This document shows positions 34,374 to 45,316 of a DNA stretch of 64,000 nucleotides, one piece after another. This stretch comes from Isoetes taiwanensis (Eukaryota; Streptophyta; Lycopodiopsida; Isoetales; Isoetaceae): contig JAJEKV010000031.1 of the NCBI GenBank assembly GCA_021234155.1, positions 14,689,748-14,753,747 on the forward strand, read 5' to 3'. The stretch's first letter is position 1. Every line of letters begins with the position of its first letter. Made by a program: the position numbers and the translations under genes. The notes under the pieces are model-generated. The model was not told the DNA's origin and did not search any database. It saw nothing but the letters and a program-made list of their open reading frames with translations.

Positions 34374-35693
34374 CTCACCGACCGAAGTCGTCGGTGACTA
34401 CCTCAACCATTCTCCTCTCTAGCAATCTGGCCGCTCTCTAGCAAGCCGATCTCTCAAATAGATATCCGAGGTACAAATGAACATGAACACAAGCCCAGTA
34501 CAAACCTATAGATACATTGGGGTCTTGACAAAACACAAATATGAATTACAAAGCAACACATTATACTACTTGTTTCCCATTCATAAAAAAATATTATACA
34601 TTGTTTTTGTCCATTCCGAGGACTTGACAATTGATGCAACGACTTGCATCATTATCCGCACATCCAACATTGTTTCATCTTTATTTGGCTCGGTGAGCCA
34701 TTCTACTACTGCTTCCTCCAGCAGGGAACGGACGTTAAAGCAATCGCACACCCTTTCACTCATCGTTGCAACGACGGTGAAAGGAGCGGGAGGAGTAGGG
34801 GATTGCCGTCCCTTAGAGGAGGAGGAGGAGGAGGAAGCTGGGGATTGCCGGAGATGTCCCTAGGAGGAAGAGGAGGAGGAGCATTACGCTAGAAGGGACA
34901 CAACGTCGCGAAGACTGGTCTTCAATTGGCGGACCATTGTAACAAGATGGGCAAGAAGAATGGCAACAGTTTTCCATTTAAAATGACAATATCAAGCAAT
35001 TTCCCCGCCATTTTAGAATAAAACATTTTAACAAAATATGGACCGTAACAAGAAAAAATTGCCCACCAAGTTTCTAATAGAAACTCACTTGAGCGGATAG
35101 ACCTTGCCGCGAGATTGGCTTCAAGATCGTGGCTGGACTTGAACCCGCCGGCATGCACAGAGGTTCACATATAAACTTCGGCCACCCAGAAGGTTCATAT
35201 ATATACTTTCGAGAATTGTTTGCACTTCGCTATACTCAAGGTTCATAGATTCCTTTTCGTTTTTGCGTAGAAAAGTTGGATTCAGCACCGAAGTTGGATT
35301 TCCTCCACCGTTACGGCGAGTGCGGCAGGGCCCTGGATTCGGGCGGGCTGAAGGAGCGGTAGAGGGTGCCAGTGCAGTACGCAGCCGGGTTGCAAACATA
35401 ATGGGGGTGTCGCGGGGACGCCACCCGAGATTCCTTTTGGCGAACCAGTGGGGTGGCAGTGCACTTCACCGGGCCCAGTGCACCGCCATAATGGGGTAAA
35501 TGCGGGCCTGCCACCCGAGATGGCGGCAGGCCGAACCCATTAGGGTGGCCAGGTACTCCCGAGAAATGTCCGTGACACGAACTCGGGTTAGGGGTTAAGC
35601 AGGGGCGAACCCGCAGCAATGCCAAGTAAGCCCCGCCGCCCCATGCGCTCGTTCCCGTTCGGGCGAATCCGTCGCCCGCTTAGGGCGACTCTC
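34374..35693. other. MULE right subterminal region
   Basis: Non-coding. Poly-purine GGA/GAGGAGGAGG runs lie at about 34800-34880. Subterminal repeats ending GCCACCCGAGAT lie at 35398-35431 and 35488-35521, each beginning ATAATGGGG; such repeats near an end are often transposase binding regions. Confidence 0.5.
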
Positions 35694-35757
35694 GTGGTTC
35701 GCCTGCGAACCCACTTGGCCGCCCAACTTCGTTTCGGGGGCCATTCGAAGCACCGCT
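35694..35757 (-). repeat. MULE right terminal inverted repeat
   Basis: This is the reverse complement partner of the left end. Read on the minus strand it begins AGCGGTGCTTCGAATGGC. It ends next to AAAAACCACAAAG, which is the right half of the interrupted host duplication. Confidence 0.7.
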
Positions 35758-36311
35758 AAAAACCACAAAGTATGGATATGCTTTGACCTTGAGTAATTTA
35801 GATGTGTTGTATTTTGGGGTTATTTATAAGCTTCCAATTATTTCGTTTGGTATTTGGGGACCGTATTTCACGCATGGTTTTGCCTAGATTTCGGGGGTGT
35901 ATGTATCTGAAATGGTATGTTGAGGGTATTTTTTGGACGGGTTTGAGTTGCTTACTGGCTTTTTTTTGTCTGGTATGACCCGAAGGGAGCAGTATCTGTT
36001 TATTTCACTATGGTGCGAATTTAGGAGAAGCCTTTGGAGATCGGCATGACAAGTCATGACTGCATGCCTGTATTTTTGGTTGCTGGAGTCCAAGCTTGGA
36101 CCCGATCGCTGAAATGGAGTGGGATTGCTGAAATGAAGTGAGCTGGAGCCTACAGATCTGCCTCCTCCGCCGTTTGCCGCCATGTGAATCCCAGATGAAA
36201 GCTCTGCCCGTTTAGCAGGCTGAGGAACTGCAGCTCAGGAACTTCATATCAGATCAGCAAGGTTTATACAATATGTTATGTTTCTTAGCCTCTTGTTGCA
36301 GAACCCGACCA
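35758..36311. other. Host flank after the MULE, with one unassigned minus-strand frame
   Basis: 35758-35835 is the right half of the interrupted 91-bp duplication. On the minus strand, 36183-35884 opens with MAANGGGGRSVGSSSLHF and continues for 99 codons. It resembles a Ser/Gly-rich protein start but has no recognisable domain. Confidence 0.35.
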
Positions 36312-37467
36312 TGGAAGACATTTCCTTATACCCATAGGTTTTGAGTGGAAATAGAGGTATTGGGCTCCGTTATTTTCTTTCTTGGCCTCTTATTTGAGAG
36401 TCCGGTCACGCCACATAGTTTCTGATAGCCATAGATTGGAAGCTTATCTGATATCGCCAATGTGATACTCTGAATTTGGAAGCTTCTCTGATAGTGTGAA
36501 GATGTGAATCGGGCGAAGCATTCGGCTGTTATTAGGCTCGCCCTCGGGTGGAATCTTGACTAGGGAAGCTTGTTTACGCTCCCCATCAAGCGTGGAAGGA
36601 ATTGTGAGTGTAAGGAGCAACCATATTTGTAAGTGGTTTAGGGGGTTCGTGAGGTCGATATGGCACGGAGGTTCGATTCCTCCAGCCCGTGTTCTTGGCG
36701 ATTTACAAACTTTTCTCGTTCTTTGGTTGGACACGATATGTATCGCCACGCTTTGAGTGGAGGCCGGCAATTTCTTGCCTCAAGCTTGATCGGTTGAGAC
36801 CATGGTTTAAAATTTTCCTATGTAGACCATAGGAAATGGCATGTGTTTCTTTCTAAGCAAAATGTTAGTGGCGTGGATCCGACACAATGCCACGAATATG
36901 CTACCCATCAATGGTGAGAATTGAGAAAAAAAACCGATATAAGGAAAGAAAAATAACGAAAAAGTGCAACAATTTGTTTCATATTTCAAGAGTGTATTTT
37001 GTGGAACTATGTTTTTTGTATTGTATTGTATGCAAATAGTATTTTTGGGCATGTTTGAACTGCTTATTTGCTTTATGATCTCCGTGGACGATAAAAATCA
37101 TTCAATTCAATTTAAAGGTGCTATTTTAGGGTGTATTTCGTGGTTTTTTTTTATTATTATTTTTAATGGACTACGTTTCTTGACAAGTAATTTCGCCTCT
37201 AAGCGTTTATTAATGACGACTTTTAAGGATTTGGAAGTTTTATTATGATTTGCCATCCGCCTAGTTTATTTTAGTTAATGGACTACAAAATATTCTTCTT
37301 TCAAAATGTATTAAGGATTTGGAAGTTTTTATTATGATTTGCCATCTGCCTATTTAATTTTAGTTAAATTGAGCTAAAATATATTGTTCTTTCAAAATGG
37401 GATACAGTTAAAAGTAAATGACTATGTTTATGAGGAAAATAGGTCAGGATGCTATTTGGATTAACAA
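36312..37467 (+). repeat. Repeat A, copy 1 (1.16 kb)
   Basis: The block begins TGGAAGACATTTCC and ends GGATTAACA. It recurs at 40285-41439 and 46864-48020, and its last 0.8 kb recurs at 43236-44033. It starts with TG and ends with CA like an LTR, but no primer-binding site follows and no target-site duplication flanks it. Copy 1 differs from the others mainly where they have CAG or CTG. Confidence 0.9.
36664..36686 (+). other. Pol III B-box-like hairpin in repeat A
   Basis: GGTTCGATTCC (36670-36680) matches the tRNA B box, and its stem GGAGG/CCTCC with loop TTCGATT has T-arm form. The same element is at 40646-40656, 43240-43250 and 47224-47234, where the stem reads CTGGAGG/CCTCCAG. An A-box-like AAGTGGTTTAGG lies about 40 bp upstream. 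A full tRNA cloverleaf could not be folded, so a tRNA-derived SINE head is a possibility only. Confidence 0.35.
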
Positions 37468-37643
37468 TATGTAGCATTATAACAGGGGGTTTTTTTTGTG
37501 ATTTTATACGCTTTTTGGCATGGTTTTCATATGATTTCATGGGCGTATTGCACGAGGCATACTAATCAGTACATCTAGAGTGCACCAAGTTTTTGCATGC
37601 AATTTGTGCAATTTTTGTTTCATCCTCCTCAATGGTTAAGATC

Positions 37644-37708
37644 AGAGGGCTTACAAAGAAAGCCCTCTTTTAATTCAAAAAATCCAAGGGCTTATAATAA
37701 AAGCCCTT
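37644..37708 (+). repeat. Two adjacent hairpins with a GGGCTT/AAGCCC core
   Basis: AGAGGGCTT (37644-37652) pairs with AAGCCCTCT (37660-37668), and AAGGGCTT (37686-37693) pairs with AAGCCCTT (37701-37708). Both recur in tandem copy 2 (about 44206-44270). They lie just before the sequence ATTAGGGTTTGTGGAATCG and the ATG ATG of a short frame (MMAATYLESDAQRTLLILRS), so they may be in a 5' UTR. Confidence 0.7.
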
Positions 37709-38733
37709 TTCTCATGAGATTCGAGACAGCCGGAATTAGGGCACGATTAGGGTTTGTGGAATCGATGATGGCAGCTACTTACTTGGAGTCAGATGCGCAG
37801 AGAACTCTCTTGATTCTCAGGTCCGGCATGCATGCGCGGGACCTTTAGTCCTTTCCTCACAAGATAGGAGAATGGGTTGTATATTTTCCTAAGGCCATAT
37901 CGAAAAAGATTCTCTATTTACCCCCGGATTTCTAGAGAAGGCAGGGGGGCGAAAGACGATTAATACTAGTTTTGTTGATTATTTGTAGGTATCGGCTTGC
38001 ACCAACCAACGTCTTGCGTAATCTCAAAAGCCACATTACAATCTACCCTCCAGATTGTTTGCCGGGTTTTGAATGCGGGTTTGGGTGTAAGTTGTTTCGT
38101 ATGGCGATCCACAATCTTTCTTCCCATGCATACATATTCTTTTTCTTTGATTCTTTCTCGCAAGAAAGAAATGTAAATATGCTCAAATGACCTCGGTACA
38201 ACAGTAACCCGGATCAAAGAACCGGGTTTTGTTTGATTGACGATGGCAACGTAACCGGGATATCATGAATCAATCCCCCTCAAGTATATGCAAAGATTTG
38301 CGGTGGAAGGTAACACGATGGTTTTAAGTTCTTATTGGCACACGACAAATCTATCCAAGACAAATTGCGTTGGCAAGTATCGGCTAGCCACCACTGCAGG
38401 CCCCTATTTTAATTCTATGATTGATGTGGTGAGTTTCAAGTCTTTCATTAGATGGGTTCACCGCAAAGTCTAGACATAGCTATATTGCCCCTCGGCTTTT
38501 GATTACGCCTCCCCGCTAGAACACTCGGATAAAACTGCGTGAAGACCCAACAACCGCACCCAAAATTGCTCTCACTTTCTTGCTATCCCTCATTTGTCGA
38601 TAATCCCAGGCCTAAACTCTCCAAGCACCACAGAACGCCCATTTTTCTTCCCGACCCAAAGATTCGATTCTTCATCATCCTCCCTCGCCGCTTGCAAACT
38701 AAAGTTAGCTTTCGAGGGATAATTGAGTTTCCG

Positions 38734-39298
38734 ATGGATTGCGGATGGCGAAAGATGCTCGTCTAGCAAGAATAAGAGCCGAGAGGAGGATTAGAGGGCA
38801 CAGAGTGCCAACGCCCATTAACTTAAATGGAAATCTTGTTAGTGCTCACAATGACTCGAGCTTAGCGTTTTATCCAAAGAAAAACCCAAACGACCGGCCG
38901 GTAAGTGCACAAATTTTTTTCTAGTAAAAATTACGTAAAAATGAGAAAGCTCAACTTCTTAAAGCCTCTAATACAGAGTAAAAATCTCACATATCTTCAT
39001 TTTTGACAAATTATTTTACTGTTGTTTGGTTGCGAGTAAAGGTGATGTGAAATTGAAAATATTGCTCCTTAAAGTTGGGTAAAGGAAGGCATTGTTTGTT
39101 ATAATTATGTGTTGTTGAAATAATTTCTGACAGCATGAAACTTATGCAGGCCGTAGTGAGCTATGGAGCATGTTGGTATGACCTTTCTTTTCAATTTTGT
39201 GATTAGAGGTTTTGCTTCTACCAGAATGGTGAAAAAGTGGATGAATTCTATGGCGCGAGATCAGCCGGCCGAGGATCGTGATCCGGTTGCATTCTTGA
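38734..39298 (+). pseudogene. Thioredoxin-like 3-3 gene fragment, copy 1 (frameshifted)
   Basis: Same locus as 45317-45882 but with the first exon out of frame: ATG at 38734, then the frame is lost within 20 bases by one-base differences. Exon 2 (AVVSYGACW) starts at 39150, and the last exon (FYQNGEKVDEFYGA) ends near 39298 with a shifted C-terminus. Every frame-breaking difference from copy 2 that I checked falls at a CG in this copy where copy 2 has CAG or CTG, so the breaks may be technical. The active-site part is missing in both copies. Confidence 0.75.
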
Positions 39299-39739
39299 TA
39301 TGTCTTGGACAGCTTGATGGAGCATAGAGTTGGAGCATAGAGTTCTGGGGATAGCTAAGTCCAAACTTTTACAAAACTTGTGCAATGGTTACAAAGAAGA
39401 CTGAAAATGGAACTGGTACAAGAAACATTGGTAATTCCTAGTATATGCTTTCGGTCTCTTTTGTTGTTTCTGATCCGTTGACATTTTGTATTAATCTATT
39501 TGTCTATTGTTCAAAAGTCGATGTACAATGGGAAGTGGTGCATCTTATGTTTTTCAAAACATGTGAGAATGCCTTGTAGTTGCATTAACAAGCAACTTTG
39601 CACAATATTACATGCAAAAGTGTTTCTAAAGTTGTTACATGCATTTATGGATTTCTTAGTGCCCTTCCGTCCGGTAATGTCTATATGTACACCCCTACAA
39701 CATCCTTAAGGCCCCGAAGGGGCCAAAAAATTTTTTTAG

Positions 39740-40208
39740 TTAACACAAACCATTAACACACAACTACCATTAATATTATTAACACAAACCATTGCATTTG
39801 ACACATTTAAATTAAAATCCCCCTTGAACCCCCTTTGGTTTGGGTGCATATTCACACGGGGGGTTACGTAGGGCAGCGAGAGCCCCAAAAAATTTACAAT
39901 ACATGTACAAAATTAACACCATTAAGTACATATTCTCAAACCTTATAGTATTTTGCAAACTTTAATATACAGTATACAAAAACTTGTACATGCATACCCC
40001 ACAAACGAGGATCGCTATGTACGGTCCAGATCTTGGAATAAAGGGCAAATATGCCCATCCGACAGCTCTCGTTGCCCGAAGTAACCCCCCGTGTGAATAT
40101 GCACCCAAACCAAAGGGGGTTCAAGGGGGATTTTAATTTAAATGTGTCAAATGCAATGGTTTGTGTGAATAATATTAATGGTAGTTGTGTGTTAATGGTT
40201 TGTGTTAA
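39740..40208 (+). mobile_element. MITE (fold-back), 469 bp, copy 1
   Basis: The left arm (39740-39867) and right arm (40081-40208) are 128-nt near-perfect inverted repeats starting TTAACACAAACCATTAACAC. Imperfect pairing continues about 15 bp further inward on each side. The central ~200 bp is AT-rich with no coding capacity. It lacks a clear target-site duplication beyond TTA/TAA. The left flank holds a small palindrome (GGCCCCGAAGGGGCC, 39711-39725). Confidence 0.88.
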
Positions 40209-40271
40209 TGCTCGGACTACATTCATGATATTAATGAGAAGGGTGTTTTGTGGATTATGGCGATGAATAAT
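40207..40271 (+). repeat. 65-bp gypsy RT segment, left of repeat A copy 2
   Basis: AATGCTCGGACTACATTCAT through GAATAAT is repeated exactly at 41439-41503. It encodes NARTTFMILMRRVF, the beginning of the Ty3-gypsy RT motif whose continuation is at 41504. Repeat A copy 2 lies between the two copies. Confidence 0.9.
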
Positions 40272-40284
40272 CATGGTCCGGTCA

Positions 40285-41439
40285 TGGAAGACATTTCCTT
40301 ATACCCATAGGTTTTGAGTGGAAATAGAGGTATTGGGCTCCGTTATTTTCTTTCTTGGCCTCTTATTTGAGAGTCCGGTCACGCCACATAGTTTCTGATA
40401 GCCATAGATTGGAAGCTTATCTGATATCGACAATGTGATACTCTGAATTTGGAAGCTTCTCTGATAGTGTGAAGATGTGAATCGAAGCAGAAGCATTCGA
40501 AGGTTATTAGGCTCTGGCCTGGGTGGAATCTTGACTAGGGAAGCTTGTTTCTGTTCCCCATCAAGCAGGGAAGGAATTGTGAGTGTAAGGAGCAACCATA
40601 TTTGTAAGTGGTTTAGGGGTTCTGGTGAGGTCGATATGGCCTGGAGGTTCGATTCCTCCAGCCCAGGTTCTTGGCGATTTACAAACTTTTCTGTTCTTTG
40701 GTTGGACACAGATATGTATCGCCACAGTTTGAGTGGAGGCCAGGCAATTTCTTGCCTCAAGCTTGATCGGTTGAGACCATGGTTTAAAATTTTCCTATGT
40801 AGACCATAGGAAATGGCATGTGTTTCTTTCGGCAAAATGTTAGTGGCCGTGGATCTGACACAATGCCACGAATATGCTACCCATCAATGGTGAGAATTGA
40901 GAAAAAAACCGATATAAGGAAAGAAAAATAACGAAAAAAGTGCAACAATTTGTTTCATATTTCAAGAGTGTATTTTGTGGAACTATGTTTTTTGTATTGT
41001 ATTGTATGCAAATAGTATTTTTGGGCATGTTTGAACTGCTTATTTGCTTTATGATCTCCGTGGACGATAAAAATCATTCAATTCAATTTAAAGGTGCTAT
41101 TTTAGGGTGTATTTCGTGGTTTTTTTTTATTATTATTTTTAATGGACTACGTTTCTTGACAGTAATTTCGCCCTAGCGTTTATTACGACAGCTTTAAGGA
41201 TTTGGAAGTTTTTATTATGATTTGCCATCTGCCTAGTTTATTTTAGTTAATGGACTACAAAATATTCTTCTTTCAAAATGTATTAAGGATTTGGAAGTTT
41301 TTATTATGATTTGCCATCTGCCTATTTAATTTTAGTTAAATTGAGCTAAAATATATTGTTCTTTCAAAATGGGATACAGTTAAAAGTAAATGACTATGTT
41401 TATGAGGAAAATAGGTCAGGATGCTATTTGGATTAACAA
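40285..41439 (+). repeat. Repeat A, copy 2
   Basis: This copy is nearly identical to 46864-48020. It retains CAG/CTG at 11 or more sites that read CG or similar in copy 1 at 36312. It is inserted between two copies of a 65-bp gypsy RT segment. Confidence 0.9.
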
Positions 41440-42075
41440 ATGCTCGGACTACATTCATGATATTAATGAGAAGGGTGTTTTGTGGATTATGGCGATGAAT
41501 AATTACAAGTATTCTAGATGACATACTTGTCTATTTGAAGACCTTAGAGGAGCACTTTGTACATTTGGAACAAGTGTTACACATGTTATGGACTCATGCA
41601 TGCTAAGGACTCAAAGTGTGACTTTCTCAAGCAGAAGATTGCTTATTTAGGCCAGATTCTTTGGGGAAAGCGAGTAGCTACTAATCTGAGTAAAGTACAA
41701 GTAATAAACCTGGGTGACTAAGAGTTAAGGAGTTTCCTTGGCTTGGCTATCTACTATTGAAAGTTTCTTCTTAGGTTTTATAAAGTCGTAGCTCCTCTTA
41801 TGGATCTTTTAAAGAAAGATTGTGATTATGTTTGAGGAGTAGCTCAACAATAAGCTTTTAACTAGGTTAAAATGTTATTGACAGGCAATCCAATATTGGA
41901 AGTATCAGACCTTAATGAGTTTTTTAAGGTCTATATCAATGCTTATGGGCAGGTTTTAGGAGTCGTATTGAAGCAAGAAGGTAGGGTAGTTGCTTATGAA
42001 AGTCATAAGCTTAATCAAGCTCTTGCAATAGTTCAAGCGTTAAAAACATGGTATCACTACTTGGAGAAGTGAAGT
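41439..42075 (+). pseudogene. Ty3-gypsy RT/RNase H remnant, copy 1
   Basis: Reverse transcriptase and RNase H of a Ty3-gypsy element. Visible in order: NARTTFMILMRRVF, a stop, then ILDDILVYLKTLEEHFVHLE (the catalytic box, where YLDD has become ILDD), KCDFLKQKIAYLGQIL, ELRSFLGLAIYY, FYKVVAPLMDLLKKD, then ILEVSDLNEFFKVYINAYGQ, VLGVVLKQEGRVVAYESHKL and LKTWYHYLEK. In the RNase H start the catalytic Asp of YTDAS is replaced (YINAY). Stops and deletions confirm it is dead. No gag, protease or LTR is attached. Confidence 0.88.
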
Positions 42076-43235
42076 AATGATGAGTCACACAACTTTGTGG
42101 TAGTATGTGGTACTTTATAAGTAGTACTAGAAACGTGTGCCCGGCGATGTCGGGCATTAGTCGTGGATGTATGAAACGGGTAGATGCAATAGTTGAGAGA
42201 ATATATAATGGAAGGATTGGTACGGGTTGGGATGGGATAAAATGAAAAGAAACGGATGTCAGGCATATAATATATGTGTATGGAATGGGGAGTGGAAGAT
42301 TTGGGTCACGTTGCGTATGTTTTGTATGTCTATTCGTATTTGTGAATCTGCGAGATGGTTGGGTATGAAAGCATGTTGCACCTGTAATAAATTTATCATT
42401 GCAAATTGTGTATTCTAAACTATCTATTTTTTGGGATTTGTGGGGGACAATGGACATGATAATAGGATAATGGACCAAATCATGATAGACACAATAGGAT
42501 CAAAGTGGTGCTATATGATTACACTCCAGGAAATGTTGTGGAAGACGTCAAGGAAATAGTAAACATGCGGTCAATTGAGGTGAGATGACAAACAATGTAA
42601 TGCATTTGTTGGACTAAATATAGGGGTACGTGTCCATGGCAAATGATATCCAATTGACAATATTATAGTGGGTATAATAAATAATTTTCTATATACTGTC
42701 ATATACATGACATTCCAATGGCCACAACATGGTAGCACATAAAATATCTAATTTTACAAAGAATTCTATGCTGCTCAATTGCACCATGTTATAGCCAACC
42801 ATGGTCATATGATGTTTTTTTCAATTTTGGAAAGTGTTGAATGTCAAGTGTCTTATGATTCTTAAGGTTGCTACATGCACCAGCGTTTTGGAAGCCTCCA
42901 CACCCTCATCCTTCCCAATCCAATGAGGGAGGAGAATCCCTCACCTCTGAGCTCAATCAAGTAAAAATTGAAGGCCTAGAGTGGAAGATGCCAGACTTGC
43001 CTCCGCTCCCCAATAGGAGGCCATCTCCTCCTTGTTCAAATAAAAATTGACATGTCCTATTGATTCCAAACTCTAGGTATATGTTTGTCAATCTATTTGT
43101 TAGCTTAGGGAGACTAATAAGATAGATACAACAAATTGTTCATCCAAGAATGCAATGGTATACTTTTATTTATTTATTAGAGAATAGCTATAATTATGCC
43201 AAGTCTTCATTGTAACATTACCTACAAACCATATC
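42076..43235 (+). other. Repeat C distal part, with a hairpin and an unassigned short ORF
   Basis: TGCCCGGCGATGTCGGGCA (42138-42156) is a hairpin that is perfect in copy 2 (48724-48742, TGCCGGGCA). A 60-codon frame at 42868-43050 (Pro-rich, FWKPPHPHPSQSNEGGESL) is identical in copy 2 (49455-49637); it follows a TTCTTAAG acceptor-like site and could be a terminal exon. No domain is recognised. Confidence 0.4.
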
Positions 43236-45316
43236 TGGAGGTTCGATTCCTCCAGCCCAGGTTCTTGGCGATTTACAAACTTTTCTGTTCTTTGGTTGGA
43301 CACAGATATGTATCGCCACAGTTTGAGTGGAGGCCAGGCAATTTCTTGCCTCAAGCTTGATCGGTTGAGACCATGGTTTAAAATTTTCCTATGTAGACCA
43401 TAGGAAATGGCATGTGTTTCTTTCGGCAAAATGTTAGTGGCCGTGGATCTGACACAATGCCACGAATATGCTACCCATCAATGGTGAGAATTGAGAAAAA
43501 AACCGATATAAGGAAAGAAAAATAACGAAAAAAGTGCAACAATTTGTTTCATATTTCAAGAGTGTATTTTGTGGAACTATGTTTTTTGTATTGTATTGTA
43601 TGCAAATAGTATTTTTGGGCATGTTTGAACTGCTTATTTGCTTTATGATCTCCGTGGACGATAAAAATCATTCAATTCAATTTAAAGGTGCTATTTTAGG
43701 GTGTATTTCGTGGTTTTTTTTTATTATTATTTTTAATGGACTACGTTTCTTGACAGTAATTTCGCCCTAGCGTTTATTACGACAGCTTTAAGGATTTGGA
43801 AGTTTTTATTATGATTTGCCATCTGCCTAGTTTATTTTAGTTAATGGACTACAAAATATTCTTCTTTCAAAATGTATTAAGGATTTGGAAGTTTTTATTA
43901 TGATTTGCCATCTGCCTATTTAATTTTAGTTAAATTGAGCTAAAATATATTGTTCTTTCAAAATGGGATACAGTTAAAAGTAAATGACTATGTTTATGAG
44001 GAAAATAGGTCAGGATGCTATTTGGATTAACAATATGTAGCATTATAACAGGGGGTTTTTTTTGTGATTTTATACGCTTTTTGGCATGGTTTTCATATGA
44101 TTTCATGGGCGTATTGCACGAGGCATACTAATCAGTACATCTAGAGTGCACCAAGTTTTTGCATGCAATTTGTGCAATTTTTGTTTCATCCTCCTCAATG
44201 GTTAAGATCAGAGGGCTTACAAAGAAAGCCCTCTTTTAATTCAAAAAATCCAAGGGCTTATAATAAAAGCCCTTTTCTCATGAGATTCGAGACGTTCTAA
44301 TTAGGGGGACGATTAGGGTTTGTGGAATCGATGATGGCAGCTACTTACTTGGAGTCAGATGCGCAGAGAACTCTCTTGATTCTCAGGTCCGGCATGCATG
44401 CGCAGGACCTTTAGTCCTCTTCCGCGCATAGGAGAATGGGTTGTATATTTTCCTAAGGCCATATCGGCGGGTCAAAAAGATTCTCTATTTACCCCCGTGA
44501 TTTCTAGAGGCTGCGCAGGCCCGAAAGACGCGATTAATACTAGTTTTGTTGATTATTTGTAGGTATCGGCTTGCACCAACCAACGTCACGAGAATCTCGG
44601 GTGCCACATTACAATCTACCCTCGCAGATTGTTTGTTTGCGGGGTTTTGAATGGGTTTGGGTGTAAGTTGTTTCTGTATGGCAGATCCACAATCTTTCTT
44701 CCCATGCATACATATTCTTTTTCTTTGATTCTTTCTCGCAAGAAAGAACAGAAATATGCTCAAATGACCCTGGTACAACAGAACCCAGATCAAAGAACCG
44801 GGTTTTTGTTTGATTGACGATGGCAATGTAACCGGGATATCATGAATCAATCCCCCCTCAAGTATATGCAAAGCATTTGCGGTGGAAGGTAACACGATGG
44901 TTTTAAGTTCTTATTGGCACACGACAAATCTATCGGCACGGCTCACGCAAGGCATATCAAGGCTAGCCACCCCAGGGCCCCTTTTTAATTCTATGATTGA
45001 TGTGGTGAGTTTCAAGTCTTTCATTAGATGGGTTCACCGCAAAGTCTAGACATAGCTATATTGCCCCTCGCTTTTTGGATTCTCGTCTCCTCGCTAGAAC
45101 ACTTTCGGATCCGCTTGCGGCCAGAGAAGACCCAACAACCGCACCCAAAATTGCTCTCACTTTCTTGCTATCCCTCATTTGTCGATAATCCCGGCCTAAA
45201 CTCTCCAAAGCACTACGAACGCCCCATTTTCTTCCCGACCCAAAGATTCGATTCTTCATCATCCTCCCCGCCGCTTGCAAACTAAAGTTAGCTTTACGAG
45301 GGATAATTGAGTTTCG

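Larger units (their letters stand above)
27739..35757. mobile_element. Mutator-like DNA transposon (MULE) carrying a Ulp1-type protease
   Basis: An ~8.0-kb block, visibly more GC-rich than both flanks, is bounded by diverged terminal inverted repeats (27739-27800 and 35694-35757). Inside are a C48/Ulp1 cysteine protease gene on the plus strand (about 30.1-31.2 kb) and a MULE-type transposase on the minus strand (34.4-32.0 kb), converging on each other. MULEs that carry Ulp1-like genes are known in plants (Kaonashi-type elements). The block interrupts one copy of a 91-bp duplication. The flanking 9-mers GAAGAAACC and CTAAAAACC match at 6 of 9 positions, which fits a worn 9-bp target-site duplication. 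The transposase is broken, so the copy is probably not autonomous as written. Confidence 0.8.
36666..43235 (+). repeat. 6.57-kb tandem duplication, copy 1
   Basis: The order within the unit is A (partial)-B-A-C, where B holds the thioredoxin-like fragment and MITE and C holds the gypsy remnant. Equivalent positions in copy 2 are offset by 6570-6587 bp. Most of the AT-rich sequence matches base for base. Confidence 0.92.

Noticed and set aside
40590-40670. tRNA gene in repeat A
   Set aside because: The T-arm and B box are good, but an acceptor stem and anticodon arm cannot be formed at tRNA length, so only a B-box-like element is reported.
36312-41439. A-B-A read as an LTR retrotransposon with A as the LTR
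   Set aside because: A has TG...CA ends, but no primer-binding site follows A, no polypurine tract precedes A copy 2, B holds an intron-containing gene, and the outer flanks share no target-site duplication.
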